A stretch of DNA of 64,000 nt from Tubulanus polymorphus. Lineage: Eukaryota > Nemertea > Palaeonemertea > Tubulaniformes > Tubulanidae. Below are positions 53,116 through 64,000 of the stretch, one piece after another (position 1 is the stretch's first letter; the number at the start of each line of letters is the position of its first letter). The notes under the pieces are model-generated. The model did not search any database, had not been told where the DNA came from, and saw nothing but the letters and a program-made list of their open reading frames with translations. The DNA is taken from contig NC_134030.1 of NCBI RefSeq assembly GCF_964204645.1, positions 12,759,947 through 12,823,946 of the forward strand, read 5' to 3'. The position numbers were made by a program, and so were the translations under genes.

Positions 53116-53889
53116 CTAATGTAACCCGCGCATTACGCAGTTTCGAATTTCCAATGGGAAGTCTTCAATAATACGGTAACGTTTGTTTATGTCGTTGAAA
53201 CGTGCGCGATGTACCATTTCTCGATCTTTGTAGTCTCGAAACGCTACAGTTATTGTTCGCTGATAATTACGATTTCCGTTCGGGTTTCTATGCGCCCGTT
53301 GAAACACCATTCTATCGACGTGTTCGCTATTAATATGTAGTGTATGCTTGAGTATATTTTTGATAACCAATTCACAGTCCTCGTTTTGTTCTTCAGGAAC
53401 CCTTAGGAACACTAGATTATTTCTCCGTGACCTTGCTTCCAGTTCGATCGCTCGTTCCTCTAATTGATTAAACTGACAGTTCTCCTTAATTTGCTGAGGG
53501 ATTGATGACCTTACGCTGTCTATTTCGGACATTAATTTCTTTTCGGCGTTTTCGATTTCCCTGTTAAAATCGGCACGTAATTCGCCCTTGAGTGCAGTAA
53601 TCTGATGTTCCATAAATACTTGCAACTCGTTTTTCAATGAGTCTATTTTGGAGTCAATTTTGTATTCTAGCGAGGTTTTTAGGCCTCTGAATTCGCAAAG
53701 TAAAGTATTCATGGGTACCTCCGTGCTGTTCTCCGATTCAAAGCTGTTTTCATCCACTTCAGCTGGTGCTGCATCACTCGCTTCAATTGATTTCCTGACC
53801 GGGGTGTTAGTATTGGTGTCTGAGCCACTCGACCGGCCACGTTTACCTTTATTGGAGTTCTTCCCCGGTGGATTATTACCTGCCGGCAT
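53116..53889 (-). CDS. LINE ORF1, coiled-coil nucleic-acid chaperone
   Basis: 257 residues, intact. A basic Gly/Ser-rich N-terminus (KGKRGRSSGSD), an acidic linker, a coiled coil at about residues 65-150 (repeated Leu/Ile heptads with KIDSKIDSLKNEL), then an L1-ORF1-like RRM region beginning LEARSRRNNLVFLRVPEEQN and containing VFQRAHR. Such proteins trimerise and coat the LINE RNA. Two further stretches near the end (AFRDYKDREM) fit the C-terminal domain. ORF2 opens 27 bp downstream on the same strand. Confidence 0.8.
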   Translation of the reverse strand: MPAGNNPPGKNSNKGKRGRSSGSDTNTNTPVRKSIEASDAAPAEVDENSFESENSTEVPMNTLLCEFRGLKTSLEYKIDSKIDSLKNELQVFMEHQITALKGELRADFNREIENAEKKLMSEIDSVRSSIPQQIKENCQFNQLEERAIELEARSRRNNLVFLRVPEEQNEDCELVIKNILKHTLHINSEHVDRMVFQRAHRNPNGNRNYQRTITVAFRDYKDREMVHRARFNDINKRYRIIEDFPLEIRNCVMRGLH

Positions 53890-54403
53890 GTTGTATTCGA
53901 CTCTTAAAAATCAATATGGCCGCCACTACGAGATGCTAACTGCTTCGAAATTATCGAAATTATCCTGTTATGTCCTAGTACAGACTGCCTGTTATCTCCA
54001 ATGTTATCAGCGACATGACAGAGATGCTATTACATAAGTTAGTGTTAATACCTTCACTCGTGGGTTGAAGAATGCTGTTCCTAGTTGAATATAAACGGAG
54101 CGCTAACTCGCACGTCCTACATGGTCGCCGCCATTTTGTATTATATATATATTTCCTGTAAACAAACTTCAATATCTCTTAAACTAAAAGAGATAGACTA
54201 GAAATTTAAAGAGCAATACACTCATAGCACTTTCAGGTGACAGTTGAAAGACCCAAAATTTTTATCTGATCCCAAATGCCTACGGTTTCCATGGAAACCA
54301 GCCGAAAAATGGTAAAATAATGAAAATATCAATGTTTTATCAAAAGTTATCATGTATAAAGGGGATAGAATAACTAGTTATCAATAGTTTATGTTTGCCC
54401 TAA
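53890..54403. other. 5' flank of the - strand LINE
   Basis: The LINE 5' UTR probably lies within 53890-54130 (CG-containing, no ORF). The true 5' boundary and TSD were not found. Confidence 0.35.
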
Positions 54404-54894
54404 GGCCAAATAAAAAAAATTAGTTGTTTATCGTCCCCGCCCGACCCTACGAAAAATACCCGACCAAATTTTTATTTTTTTATTTTTGTGTTCTATTTTG
54501 GTTCCAATCGAAAATATTTGCCATAGCTACCGTTTCATGTCGATTGTAGGACAGTATAGCAGCAAACGAAACGATTCATCGATCGACGAAGTACGTTCAC
54601 TGAATAACAAATTGAAGTCAATATTCGGTTATGGAGCGTACACAGCGTGGATTTCCGGTTGTGGAGCATATTTAGATCGATTTTAAAATCTAAGTTAATA
54701 AAGTTCTATGAATTGAATTGTATTTCTATCGCTTGTGGCGCCACACATCCAGTCGATGGAAAACATGCTTTATTTTATCAATCGTATATCATTTTCAACA
54801 CTCGATCTAAAATAAAAAAAAAAAAAAAACCTCCCGGCCGACCCAAGCTTTTTGGAAAAAAGGACGATAAACAACTAATTTTTTTTATTTGGCC
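54404..54894. mobile_element. PIF/Harbinger-like MITE (491 bp)
   Basis: TIR GGCCAAATAAAAAAAATTAG..TCGTCC and its complement, with TAA duplication 54401-54403 and 54895-54897. Structure close to 39216-39849 (GGCC, A-run, then a GC-rich CCCGCCCGACC segment). Confidence 0.8.
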
Positions 54895-54897
54895 TAA

Positions 54898-56131
54898 GTT
54901 TATCTAGGAATATCTTTTATTATATAGATTATTATTATTATTAGGTTTCCATGGTAACGGCAAGAAAAAATGTGAAATATTGAGAAATATTGATATGATT
55001 TCAGATGAAATTATTTTTTTAACTTCATAATTTTTGAAATGAATAAACATGATTATCAAGGCCTGTCAGTTAGGTCTATAGCCATAGGCTCCTATTGCAA
55101 ATTGATTTAAATATACCAATTTTATATATATTTGTTAAATGTATTTTAGTTAAGAAAAGCAGAAAATTAGGCTTGGCCTAGCTCAAAACGCTGAAATTTG
55201 AAATATATTCATGATATCATAGTAAAATCAATCAGGTTAGAAACATAAACCAAGCAATAGTAATAATACTACTAATAATAACTAAATAATAATCCATTTG
55301 TTTTGTTTTGAGCTAAATTTCAACAATATTTTATATATATTTCAATTTTGCTGCGTTTGGAAAATCCCCTCGGGAGCCTCACTGTTCCATCATGTGCCTC
55401 TATTTTTGCCCATCACAAGCCTCAATTCATCCCATTAGACGCCACCCTCTTTCAACAGCCGCTTTACTCACGGGAGCGTAGTGGCGGTCCGCGCGCGCAA
55501 AAAAAATTTTTTTACCCATCATTTCGCTTAATCTGTCCTAATATTCAGAAATATAGTGATGAATAATTATGAATCGGAAAATAAATACAATAATTCACCG
55601 GTAGACCGATGAATAATTGTTACATATTGATCTCATCACGAGCAACGCGGCCCATCGTCATTCAATAACAAGTGCCGGCCGCCATTTTGTATCGCTCGCT
55701 TCAACGCAAAACTTAGACATCGACTTTTCCGGCAGCGATCGCTCAGCCCTGACACGAAATAAAATCATACGGTCTTCAGTATTTGAATTTTAAGATCCTA
55801 AACCTTCCGATTCCTGATGATTCGTCGCTTATTCCAGGTCCAAAGCTGACGAATTTTGCACTTGAAAAAGGGTATTTTTCGATTTCTATTTTCTTCGACT
55901 AAAATGCGGATTTATACACTAAACCAACCCCCAAGTGATAAAGATCGAGCTTATTGGTTGATTCCGAAAGATTTCAGCTCATTTGCATTGATAGACATCT
56001 TTTATGAATGATTTTACTACGCGATATCAAAACGCGTAGTAAAAACGCGCATCACACTTTTCCTAATCAATAATGGTTGTCACAATCGATAAAGGCGCCC
56101 CGCGCGGACATGAACATACCTACCTAAGTAG
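54898..56131. other. spacer, nothing recognised
   Basis: AT-rich to 55480, then a more CG-containing stretch (55480-56120). No exon, TIR or coding motif found. Confidence 0.35.
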
Positions 56132-56689
56132 GGTAAGATTCAAGAATAGGGGACTAGGTTGTAAACACAACTTATATCAACCCGCCATCTAAATAGTTAC
56201 CTCCACTGTAATTTGCATTAATTACTACAACAGCCGACGATTTTTGGTCAAAGTAATAGACTACCGTTACTTAGAAACCAAAACAACCCAAACTAATCCG
56301 TCAATATACTCACAAATAAACGAACACGGCCCACCATGATGTCACACTAATTACCACCAAAAACCGTCTGACTACCATCATGTGAAGCGGGGTGTTCAGC
56401 GGGCGCAACAGAAAAACAGCCAATGATACAATTTCAACCTGTAATTTAACACCTGTTCTTTCGATAAATGGAAAACAGCATTACGGTGACAAAATCAGAC
56501 ACCACACAAAAATGAAGAGACAACAAATAAGGGGGCACCGCCACATTCCCAATTCACATCCCAAAGAACAAGGACTTGGTGTAGATATTCCCAACCCCCC
56601 CCCCCCCCCCCCGTACGGTACATAAAACACAATTAATACAATCATCAAATTTAATGCATCAGATTAAATAAGCAATCAAACCTACGATC

Positions 56690-57003
56690 ATAACACACAC
56701 TCCAGTACCGTACACACTCACAGTACACACTTACACTCACACTAGACACTCTCATTCTCACTCGCACTCAAACTATACACTCACTCTCACAGTACACTCA
56801 CTCTCACAGTAACGTACACGCTTACAGTCACTGACACTCACAGTACACTCTCACTCAAACACTCTCACTCACTGACACTCACAGTACACACTCACCGTAC
56901 ACGCTCACAGTCACTCACACTCAAACACTGTCACTCACAGTACACGCCCACTCTCACCGTACACACTCACTCACAGTACACAGTACACTGTATACTGTAC
57001 ACT
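56690..57003 (+). repeat. CACTCACAGTACAC simple array
   Basis: Irregular repetition of CACTCACAGTACACACTCA-type words over about 310 bp. Confidence 0.85.
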
Positions 57004-57049
57004 CACTCATCTTTTATCTTAATCTGTTCAACATTTTTTGAGGTGTAGT

Positions 57050-57430
57050 CGTAGAGCTGTAGAGTTGTCTGTACATGTACCACGTGTACCTCGACTATAT
57101 ATTTATATTTGCCAGTTGTTGATGTGTATAGCTGTAGAGTTGTCTGTACCAAAGCCACGTTCTCTCTTTATATTTGCCAGTTGTGGAGGTGTATAGCTGT
57201 AGAGTTGTATGTACCAAAGCCACGTTCTCTCTTTATATTTGCCAGTTGTTGAGGTGTATAGCTGTAGAGTTGTCTGTGCCAAAGCCACGTTCTCTCTTTA
57301 TATTTGCCTGTTGTGGAGGTGTAGAACTGTAGAGTTGTCCGCCCCAAAGCCACGTTCTCTCTTTATATTTGCCTGTTGTGGAGGTGTAGAACTGTAGAGT
57401 TGTCCGCCCCAAAGCCACGTTCTCTCTTTC
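57050..57430 (+). repeat. 65-bp tandem repeat
   Basis: Units start at about 57050 (diverged), 57115, 57180, 57245, 57310 and 57375, each with GGTGTATAGCTGTAGAGTTG and CCACGTTCTCTCTTTATATT. Overlapping ORFs on both strands here are by-products of the repeat. Confidence 0.92.
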
Positions 57431-57517
57431 CCTTTTTGATTGCTAAGTATCGCCAGGTACCATCTATAGGGAGCTACCACCCTCTATAGTCCCCTATTCT
57501 TAAATTGCACCGTAGCG

Positions 57518-58350
57518 AGTTACCTTATCGTTGCTGGTAAGCTTTTAATAATCGGAAGGGCTTATACCAACGTTAGGGATGACAAGGGCCAAAACACGGT
57601 TGAAAAAAGAAACACTTCAAAAATATACTTTCTATTCACATCAGTCCACAATTAATGGCTTTATTCACAAACTAACACAGTTAACTTTCGAAATAATCCA
57701 ATTTTATGTATGTTTCAAGCGATTAATCAACATTATTTTGAGAAATTAATTAATTTCTCCATTAATTTTGCCATTGGCCGCCATTTCTCTGTATTGCATT
57801 CATGTGGCATGATAGACAACGTGACCTACAAGGATTTATATAAAACTTCCAAGACGAAACGACAATTTTTATTTTTGATGGTTTTCCAACTTATATTTCA
57901 AATCTTCGTGTTTTCCATAATAAATAATGCAAAAATAAATTCTGGTTAAAGAAAAATGTGAATAAGTGTTGATTTCTTAATTTTTTGAATTTCGTCGTTT
58001 CGTTTCGTTAGTTTGTGTTGTGGTCCTGGCCTCAGTCCACAGGTGCCAGCACCCTCCACACATTTTCAAAATGGCCGCCGTTGAATCGACGTTAATTTAT
58101 GGCCGATTTGCACGTGGATTAAGATAGTCAGGTGAGGTGTTATCGGTATCAAACAAACTACGAATCTGTTGTGCGTTGATTACAACAAAAATTAGACGGA
58201 TATCTCAAAAAACCAGAAAATGCCAGGCAAATTACTCATGAGTCAAATTGACTCAATACGATTTCATTGAAAAATGACCTTCCCATTCCTGACTGTGGTT
58301 TGTGAAAATATCCGATCGTGAAACTAAACCACAGTCAGGTTACTGACTAA
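57518..58350. mobile_element. GTTACCT-end MITE, full copy (0.83 kb)
   Basis: Left end AGTTACCTTATCGTTGCTGG..GGGCTTATACCAACG, right end TGTGGTTTGTGAAAATATCC..CAGTCAGGTTACTGACTAA. The short inner arms share only GTTACCT and AATCGGA, so the TIRs are weak. The interior is non-coding. A collapsed copy (41202-41313) and a fragment (8985-9112) define the family. Confidence 0.6.
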
Positions 58351-58439
58351 GGCCTAAGTATTTCACGTGATATCTCCATAATTAATATCGGGGACTTGAG
58401 TAGTCTAGTAAGTACCTAAAGCCGGGTAAAAGTGCAGAT

Positions 58440-59944
58440 CCGCACTTAAACGCCTTCCTTACCCACGGGCTTTAGTTTTAAGGTTTGAGCTAGTAGTAAA
58501 CATATATAAGTACGTTGTGATCCTTCGTCGAACATAATATGGCCGGGTGTGATTTCCCCTGACTCATGGTTACATCCATCAGCGACTGCAGTTTTTAGGA
58601 GGGTTTGTCTCAGTTTATCCCTGCAAAAACAGAATACTGGCCAGTAACTGATTCCCATTGTACATTAGAGTTGTGGACCGTCCCTTGAGGTGTCTCCTTA
58701 GTATTCAAGGATTTTACAGTTGTTGATGGATTCGTGGATGGATTAGTCACTTAACAATAAGCACAAATGCTCGTGTGGTGTTTTCTATGACATTTGAGGC
58801 ACCTCTTGGGAGACCGGCAATCAGCAACTACATGTGATTTTTGTAAACAATTATAACACAGACGATTCTGTTCCACAATTTTACACCTTGATTCTACATC
58901 TTTAACGGTAGGTTAATCAGTAGAGTAATGCTTATTGGAACAAAAAAATATTTAATTGTAAAAGTGCTTCCTTTGTGTTGCCTGTTTTTGCCGATGACGG
59001 TACTAGATACCAATTGCAAAGCAGTACCAATACTCGTGGTATTGAGTCTATATAACATACCAGCCTCCATCACCATTACTTCTCATAGAATTGAAGCCAT
59101 GAGATTCTCAATATCCCATTCACAGTCACCATGGGTTCTAGCCAAATCACGTTTAATTTCTATAGACAACTAGCAATATTGGAACTAGCATAGTGCCTTT
59201 AGAATCTGGTGATTTATTGAGGGACTCTAGACCCCTGATATATGATTCAAACTTATCATAAAACCTACGCATTGACATAACATTATAACTAGGTTCTGGA
59301 ATCTCAACTAGAGAATCTATGAGCTTTTGAACAATTTTTATGTTCTTGTCCAAAACGAGCTTTGAGCAAATCGATAGCCTTTTGATAGTTTAAACCTGTA
59401 AGAAGTAAGCCTTCAACAGTTAACTTGGCGGCTCCTTGGAGAACGGATTTCAAATGAGAGAACTTCTGAATGGGACTCAGCTTATTATTGTTATGTATGC
59501 ACGCTTTGAAAAGATCCCAAAATGTTTTCCATTCTAAGATATCTCCATTGAATTTCACTAAATCGATTTTCGGTAGTATAATACCCCGTTCGGCATAACC
59601 AGTGTTCTCGGCATCGAATAATTCATCTTTTCCACTATTGATACTCAATTGTTTTACAGCCAAATCTGATTCATATATCCCACAATTCAGCTTCGAAAGA
59701 TATTCGTCTGATTCCATGATATACGCTTCTAACGCATCAGTTGAAGAAATGTGGCATTGTTTATCACATTCTGATCTAACTGTTGTAAGTATTGATACTT
59801 ACTTACTAAATTCTCGAAAGTTGCATTTGCCTTCACAGCTGCATTTCCTCGAACATGGGCATCGCATTCTTTGAGTAAAACAGTTGCCCTTCCTCTGTTG
59901 GCTCGTCTGACGACCTTCACTTTCTCGATATCGACGTCGCTCAT
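58440..59944 (-). pseudogene. BEL/Pao retrotransposon gag-protease remnant
   Basis: Starts MSDVDIEKVKVVRRANRGR. After a frameshift near 59760 it gives ILPKIDLVKFNGDILEWKTF, HNNNKLSPIQKFSHLKSVL and NYQKAIDLLKARFGQ, the DUF1759 pattern of BEL/Pao gag. Another shift near 59340 continues to 59150. Two zinc knuckles follow, CYNCLQKSHVVADC and CLKCHRKHHTSIC (about 58760-58860), and then a protease start LLKTAVADG..IMFDEGSQRTYI. The active-site triplet reads DEG where retropepsins have D-S/T-G. Reading ends at 58446. The RT, RNase H and integrase are missing. Confidence 0.8.
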
Positions 59945-60081
59945 TTTGACTCTCGTCTCCCCGTTGCTTCTCTACTGCTTCGACTTCTATCTTCTAATGC
60001 ACCAGTTTCTATCTCCATCCTAATACATTCTCATCTCGGCTGCATATCGGTTCTCTACTAATTTTGGCATTCGAGGGACCA

Positions 60082-60200
60082 TGTCTTCACTTCATACGGC
60101 AGAGACCTAGAGAGGACTCAACACATCGTATGCTATTACAGAACTGAACTTTATTTGCATTCTGGACAAGTTTTATACAGAATATGTCACATGAGTGAAC
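60082..60200 (-). repeat. possible BEL/Pao LTR segment
   Basis: On the - strand the segment begins TGTTCACTCATG, contains TATAAAAC and AAATAAAG, and ends GAAGACA just before TGGTCCCTCGAATGCC, which has the TGG start expected of a primer-binding site. It lies directly upstream of the gag remnant. Only about 120 bp fits, short for an LTR, and no second LTR was found. Confidence 0.35.
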
Positions 60201-60248
60201 ACAGTAAGCAAAGGCTTGACTTCAAATATAATAGTAGCAACAACCCTT

Positions 60249-60587
60249 CAGGGGCGGATCTAGAGGCAGACAATGACAAGAGCACAGAATTAAAAAAGGG
60301 CAATTCATTAGAAAAGGCACTATCCATGACAGGCGACGGCGCGAAGCGTTCGCGAGGCGTCTGAATTTTTGAATTTCAACCCATTTTAATGCAATTTCCA
60401 GGCACCTGAGACATAGAAATGACATTCTGCAACAATTCTTTAAGAGATGGGAATTTATTGATATGGAAACAATGTGATAATGAACTTTATAGAATGAAAA
60501 ATTTTTTTCGCACTTTTTTCAAAGAGGGCACTCAGAGTTTGCGACAGGAGCACGTGCCCCGCTTGCTCCCGTCTAGATCCGCCCCTG
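60249..60587. mobile_element. hAT-like MITE (339 bp)
   Basis: Perfect 16-bp TIRs CAGGGGCGGATCTAGA and TCTAGATCCGCCCCTG. Flanks share CCCTT on both sides (60244-60248, 60588-60592), not a full 8-bp duplication. CAGGGGCGG-type termini are characteristic of a widespread hAT MITE group. Confidence 0.75.
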
Positions 60588-61865
60588 CCCTTTATATCCA
60601 TAACAACTGACATGAATATGTAGATAAATATATTTCATGACAGAGATACTGGGGAGATTGTTGAAGGTAGTTAAAATAAGAAGGTTGCTACACTGGATTT
60701 AGAAATCTATAGACACAAAACCGGCTTTTTAATATAGTAATGAAACAATGTGCAAGATTGGGATATGCTAATTTGAAATATCGTAAATAGGATTATCTTG
60801 AGCTGCTATATTATGGAAATACTACATAGTTTATAATATCAGAAATATACCAATGAAACGTGAAACTATGAAACACACTTTTACAATCAGTATTAACAAT
60901 GAGAGATAACTGTAAATTACTCAGACTACTGAATGATATTGCCAATGACCAAAGTTTAAAGTTTAAGAAATTTTGAAACACCATTGGCAAAATTATATCC
61001 GCCGGCCCTCTTGAAAGTAGATTTTTAGCCTGGATATTGTCTCGAGATCGTCACGATTTTTGAACCAGACGCCATATTGGATGGGTAAATCTAAAGTGAA
61101 GATTTGTTTAGAATATTTGCCGTGGCAAGTTTATGAGAACTAATGACAATGTTAATAAACATTAGGCTTTCAATTAAATGATATCATTTATTTTTAATGG
61201 GGCTAAAAGCAATTAGAATCGGTATAATGAGTTCAGAAATTTGATGAACTTACATTTAATTTCATTACATATGATGAATATATCAAGAACTATCATGAAA
61301 GAACTATCATGCAAGTGGGCAATGGATAAACTTAATAGTGATAAACTTAAACTTAATAAATCAACTAAATTAATATTTCAAAACATCTTGGTAAGCTATT
61401 GTAGCCCACCTAAGTGAACGTGTATCGAATCAGACGTAGAAGCATTTTGGAGGTTTATTGAGCATCCTGTAGTCGTGTCCTCTGTGTCTTTATTTTTTAG
61501 ATTAGCAATTTTATACGTATATTTACATCATCTTTATACGTATTTAGTTATAGTAATGTTTCCTAGCGCAAACTATGCTACACGCCATATATGTATCACC
61601 AGTCACGCATTGACCTTAGTTGGGAGTGCTTTCCAGCTGAAATGAGCAAACTTTGATTAATGGTTTCATTGTTTTTCTGAAAAGTTGAAAGATCAATTCT
61701 ACTACAAGGGTAACATTAACTTGTTTGCAAAAATTGTTCTATTAAAATATTGAATTTCTTTCTATTTTGAATATTGGTTCAATATTCCAGTGTTGCAGAA
61801 TATTTTTACTATAAGTTTGCAGTCTATGCATTTGTAAAGTTTTCTGTAGCATCAGTACTTTTAAG
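60588..61865. other. AT-rich spacer, nothing recognised
   Basis: Only short accidental ORFs. No TIR pair or coding motif found. Confidence 0.4.
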
Positions 61866-63303
61866 CCCACTTGGGACTTAGTCCCAGCGGGCTATTGCGT
61901 TCACTTTTCGTCCGTCCGTCCGTAGACGGAATCGAGTTATTTTGGGAAGTTTTGAAGACGCTTCAAGGTAACGTCTTGATATTTGGGTTACACATGTATC
62001 TACCCTAGACACATCTTCAGCCCAAAAACTGGCCCTGTCAGAATCAAGATGGCCGTCTGGCAGCCATTGTTGTTCGCCAAAATCAGCACTTTTTACACAT
62101 ATTTGAACTTTTTGAGGGTAATAAGATAAAATCCCACTATTTACAGATTAAAAGAATTTAAAAACAAGAATTATTTTAGATATTTTAATATTTTAGATTT
62201 AATAAATAAATTCTTGTTTTTAGATTCTTTTAATCTGTAAATAGTGGGATTTTATCTTATTATCCGTTCACCACGTTCGAGTGTGGTCATCGTTCTATTT
62301 TTTTAGGGTAATTTTGAAGACGCTTCAATCAATTACCTTGATCTTTCAGATATATGTGAATCCCCCCAGGGTTCATCAGCATAACAAAAATTAGGTCGAT
62401 CGGACTCAAGATGGCCGTCCTATGACCCTTTTAGTGCCCAAAAATGTTAATTTTGGCCCGAATTCTGAGTCCTGTAGCTTCCTACTGATATGCCATTTCT
62501 CATTGCAATTTGTGATGGGTATTCTTTGGAAAGGGATGTTTTATACCTGAGACAGGTATTTTTCATCAGCCAATTATGACGCAATTGGCGGCCATTTTGG
62601 TGTCACCAGTAGTCATTCGTAAGTGGGAAAAAGTTTTTCCACATTATATTGATACCTAAGCGTATTTTGCTACCACAATCGATTAGAAAGTTGTAGCTCA
62701 ATGTTTTCTATGATCGTTATGAGTTTCAAGGTAATTGGATTTCGTATATGGCCACCAGGGGAGCGTTGAATAATACAATATCTTCGCATTTCTTTATTAT
62801 ATTCGTACCTATGCATATTTTGTAACCACAATCAATTGGAAAGTTGTAGCTCATGACATCATCTATGATTGTTGCGAGTTTTAAGGACATTAGTTTTTCT
62901 ATATGGTCACCAGGGGGCGTTGAATAGTAGAATAACTTAGTATTTCCTTATTATATTGGTACCTAGGCATATTTTGTTACCATGATCAATTGCAAAGTTG
63001 TAGTTCATGGCATGTTCTATGATTGTGGTGAGTTTAGAGGTCATTGGGTTTTGAATATGGTCACCAGGGGGCGTTGAATAGTATAATAACTTAGTATTGC
63101 CATATTAAATTGGTAACGAGGCATATTTTGTTATCACAATCCATTACAAAATCGTAGCTGCTGACATTTTCTATGACTGTGGTGAGTTCCAAGGTCATTG
63201 GTTTTTGTATATGGTCACCAGGGGGCGTTGAATATTGAAATTGTTAGATTGTTGAGCATTTGGAACCACTTCCCAAGTGGGCATGGTGTCCCTGGACCCC
63301 TAG
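61866..63303 (+). mobile_element. Helentron/HINE-like element with nested insertion
   Basis: Starts AGCCCACTTGGGACTTAGTC and ends GTCCCTGGACCCCTAG. It has the core tandem units of the family (CACCAGGGGGCGTTGAATA). A 182-bp element interrupts it at 62123-62304. Confidence 0.65.
62123..62304. mobile_element. 182-bp insertion with 43-bp inverted repeat
   Basis: Flanked by a perfect 8-bp duplication AGGGTAAT (62115-62122, 62305-62312). AAGATAAAATCCCACTATTT at the left is mirrored around 62221-62263. A 40-bp tail (CACGTTCGAGTGTGG..TTTTTTT) extends past the right arm, so the element is asymmetric. Confidence 0.7.
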
Positions 63304-63329
63304 TTGGAAAATAGGAACTTTTATTTGGC

Positions 63330-63672
63330 TATCTGAGGGTGAACTCCAGGGAGGTACTGGGTGCGGTAGGAGTCGGGGAGTTGTTATCAAGATTTCAGAG
63401 AGGAAGGTCCTCAAGAGGCTTCCCGAAATCTTAACGAAAATTACTTGCAGAAAGCAGGAATTATTATATTGTTAAAGTTAAAATTACTGAAACTATTTTG
63501 GATCTGAGGTTAAACTCGAGGGAGGTACTGGGTGCGGCAGGAGTCGGGGAGTTGTTATCAAAATTTCAGAGAGGAAGGTCCTCAAGAGGCTTCCCAAAAT
63601 CTTAACGAAAATTACTTGCAGAGCAGGAATTATTATATTATCAAAGTTAAAATTACTGAAACTATTTTGGAG
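63330..63672 (+). repeat. 171-bp tandem duplication (2 copies)
   Basis: GAGGTACTGGGTGCGG at 63351 and 63522, followed in both copies by AGTCGGGGAGTTGTTATCAA and CAAGAGGCTTCCC. Near-identical, so recent. The short ORFs in it look accidental. Nothing recognised from 63673 to 64000. Confidence 0.85.
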
Positions 63673-64000
63673 ATGTTCAACTATAACTCTACATCAATTA
63701 GAGGAATATTGGAAGATATTTATTAGGCCTATCTATGATTGGATCGAGGTAGCTGACAAGAACTGGTTTGCGCAGCTGTATGTAACTTTATTTTAATTCC
63801 TAGTTATGGTAACTAAAAGTTAAGAATAACTTTTTTACATACTGTTAACCAACATGAGAGTTAACAAATATTTTTGCGCTGCGTAGTCACGCAAAGTAAA
63901 AGATGCTAAAGTACTGCGGTTATCAGTCTGAGAACTGATGAATCGTTAATTTCGCTTGGAGGAGTGACTTCACTTCCAGATTCAACTGAATGCAAAACTT

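Larger units (their letters stand above)
42912..53889 (-). mobile_element. non-LTR retrotransposon split by a 6.4 kb insertion
   Basis: On the - strand: ORF1 53889-53116, ORF2 53088-50300 continued at 43876-43158, and a 3' UTR ending in (TAA)n at 42912-42935. Removing 43881-50299 and one AGGT restores the ORF2 frame across the codons STP/DNF. One frameshift near 43775 is present in the distal part. The tail also occurs alone at 9113-9205. Confidence 0.85.
56132..57511. mobile_element. GGGGACTA-family TIR element carrying satellites (1.4 kb)
   Basis: Left end GGTAAGATTCAAGAATAGGG, right end CCCCTATTCTTAAATTGCACC, the same termini as 42633-42833. No perfect TSD (flanks CTAAGTAG and GTAGCGAG). 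The cargo is a C18 homopolymer (56597-56614), a CACTCACAGTACAC-type array (56690-57003) and a 65-bp tandem repeat (57050-57430). Confidence 0.65.

Noticed and set aside
57103-57480. Overlapping about 60-codon ORFs on both strands
   Set aside because: By-products of the 65-bp tandem repeat.

Overview
The window is nuclear DNA of an animal, most likely a marine invertebrate. Evidence: genes split by GT-AG introns of several kb, many short TAGGCCTA-type words, and a dense, nested load of metazoan transposon families. I cannot name the species. Only two host-type genes are readable. Everything else is mobile DNA or AT-rich sequence with no visible coding potential.

Region 1-14.2 kb holds the 3' four coding exons of a CDV3 homologue (+ strand: 1496-1575, 3566-3702, 12485-12701, 14047-14167), with matching splice phases. 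Its introns are filled with TIR elements: two PIF/Harbinger-like MITEs, a 1.5 kb element with a perfect 6-bp TSD and a piggyBac-like MITE nested inside it, a 327-bp tandem duplication and a Helentron-like repeat.

Region 14.2-27.2 kb contains a 1.08 kb segment between 330-bp direct repeats and then the most unusual object here: a decayed Polinton/Maverick (adintovirus-like) element at about 17384-27136. It has diverged terminal inverted repeats, a Ulp1-like cysteine protease, a compact AT-rich + strand block of capsid-type and small membrane proteins, and, on the - strand, a packaging ATPase overlapping a DDE integrase with a chromodomain. No DNA polymerase B is visible. Without two foreign insertions the element is only about 7.8 kb. 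Several of its start codons share the string AATAAATG, and its right TIR carries five tandem hairpin units of which the left TIR keeps one.

Region 27.2-31.2 kb is a 31-bp minisatellite interrupted by a Helentron-like element, a degenerate reverse transcriptase fragment and a transposon-derived exon. Region 31.9-40.5 kb is a HECT E3 ligase pseudogene on the - strand. A 6.1 kb L1/Tx1-like LINE (32867-38988) sits inside one of its exons with an 11-bp TSD, and that LINE is itself interrupted by a 397-bp palindromic MITE. Regions 40.7-42.9 kb hold further MITEs (TCGAA-palindrome family, a Mutator-like foldback with a 10-bp TSD, and a 201-bp element carrying telomere-like repeats).

Region 42.9-54 kb is one LINE on the - strand (ORF1, endonuclease/RT ORF2, 3' UTR), split by a 6.4 kb element with about 1 kb inverted ends (43881-50299). 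That element contains a Helentron-like copy, a CXC-domain fragment and an L2/CR1-type LINE. Region 54-64 kb holds a Harbinger-like MITE, a 1.4 kb repeat-rich TIR element, a BEL/Pao gag-protease remnant (- strand), a hAT-like MITE, another Helentron-like copy and a 171-bp tandem duplication.
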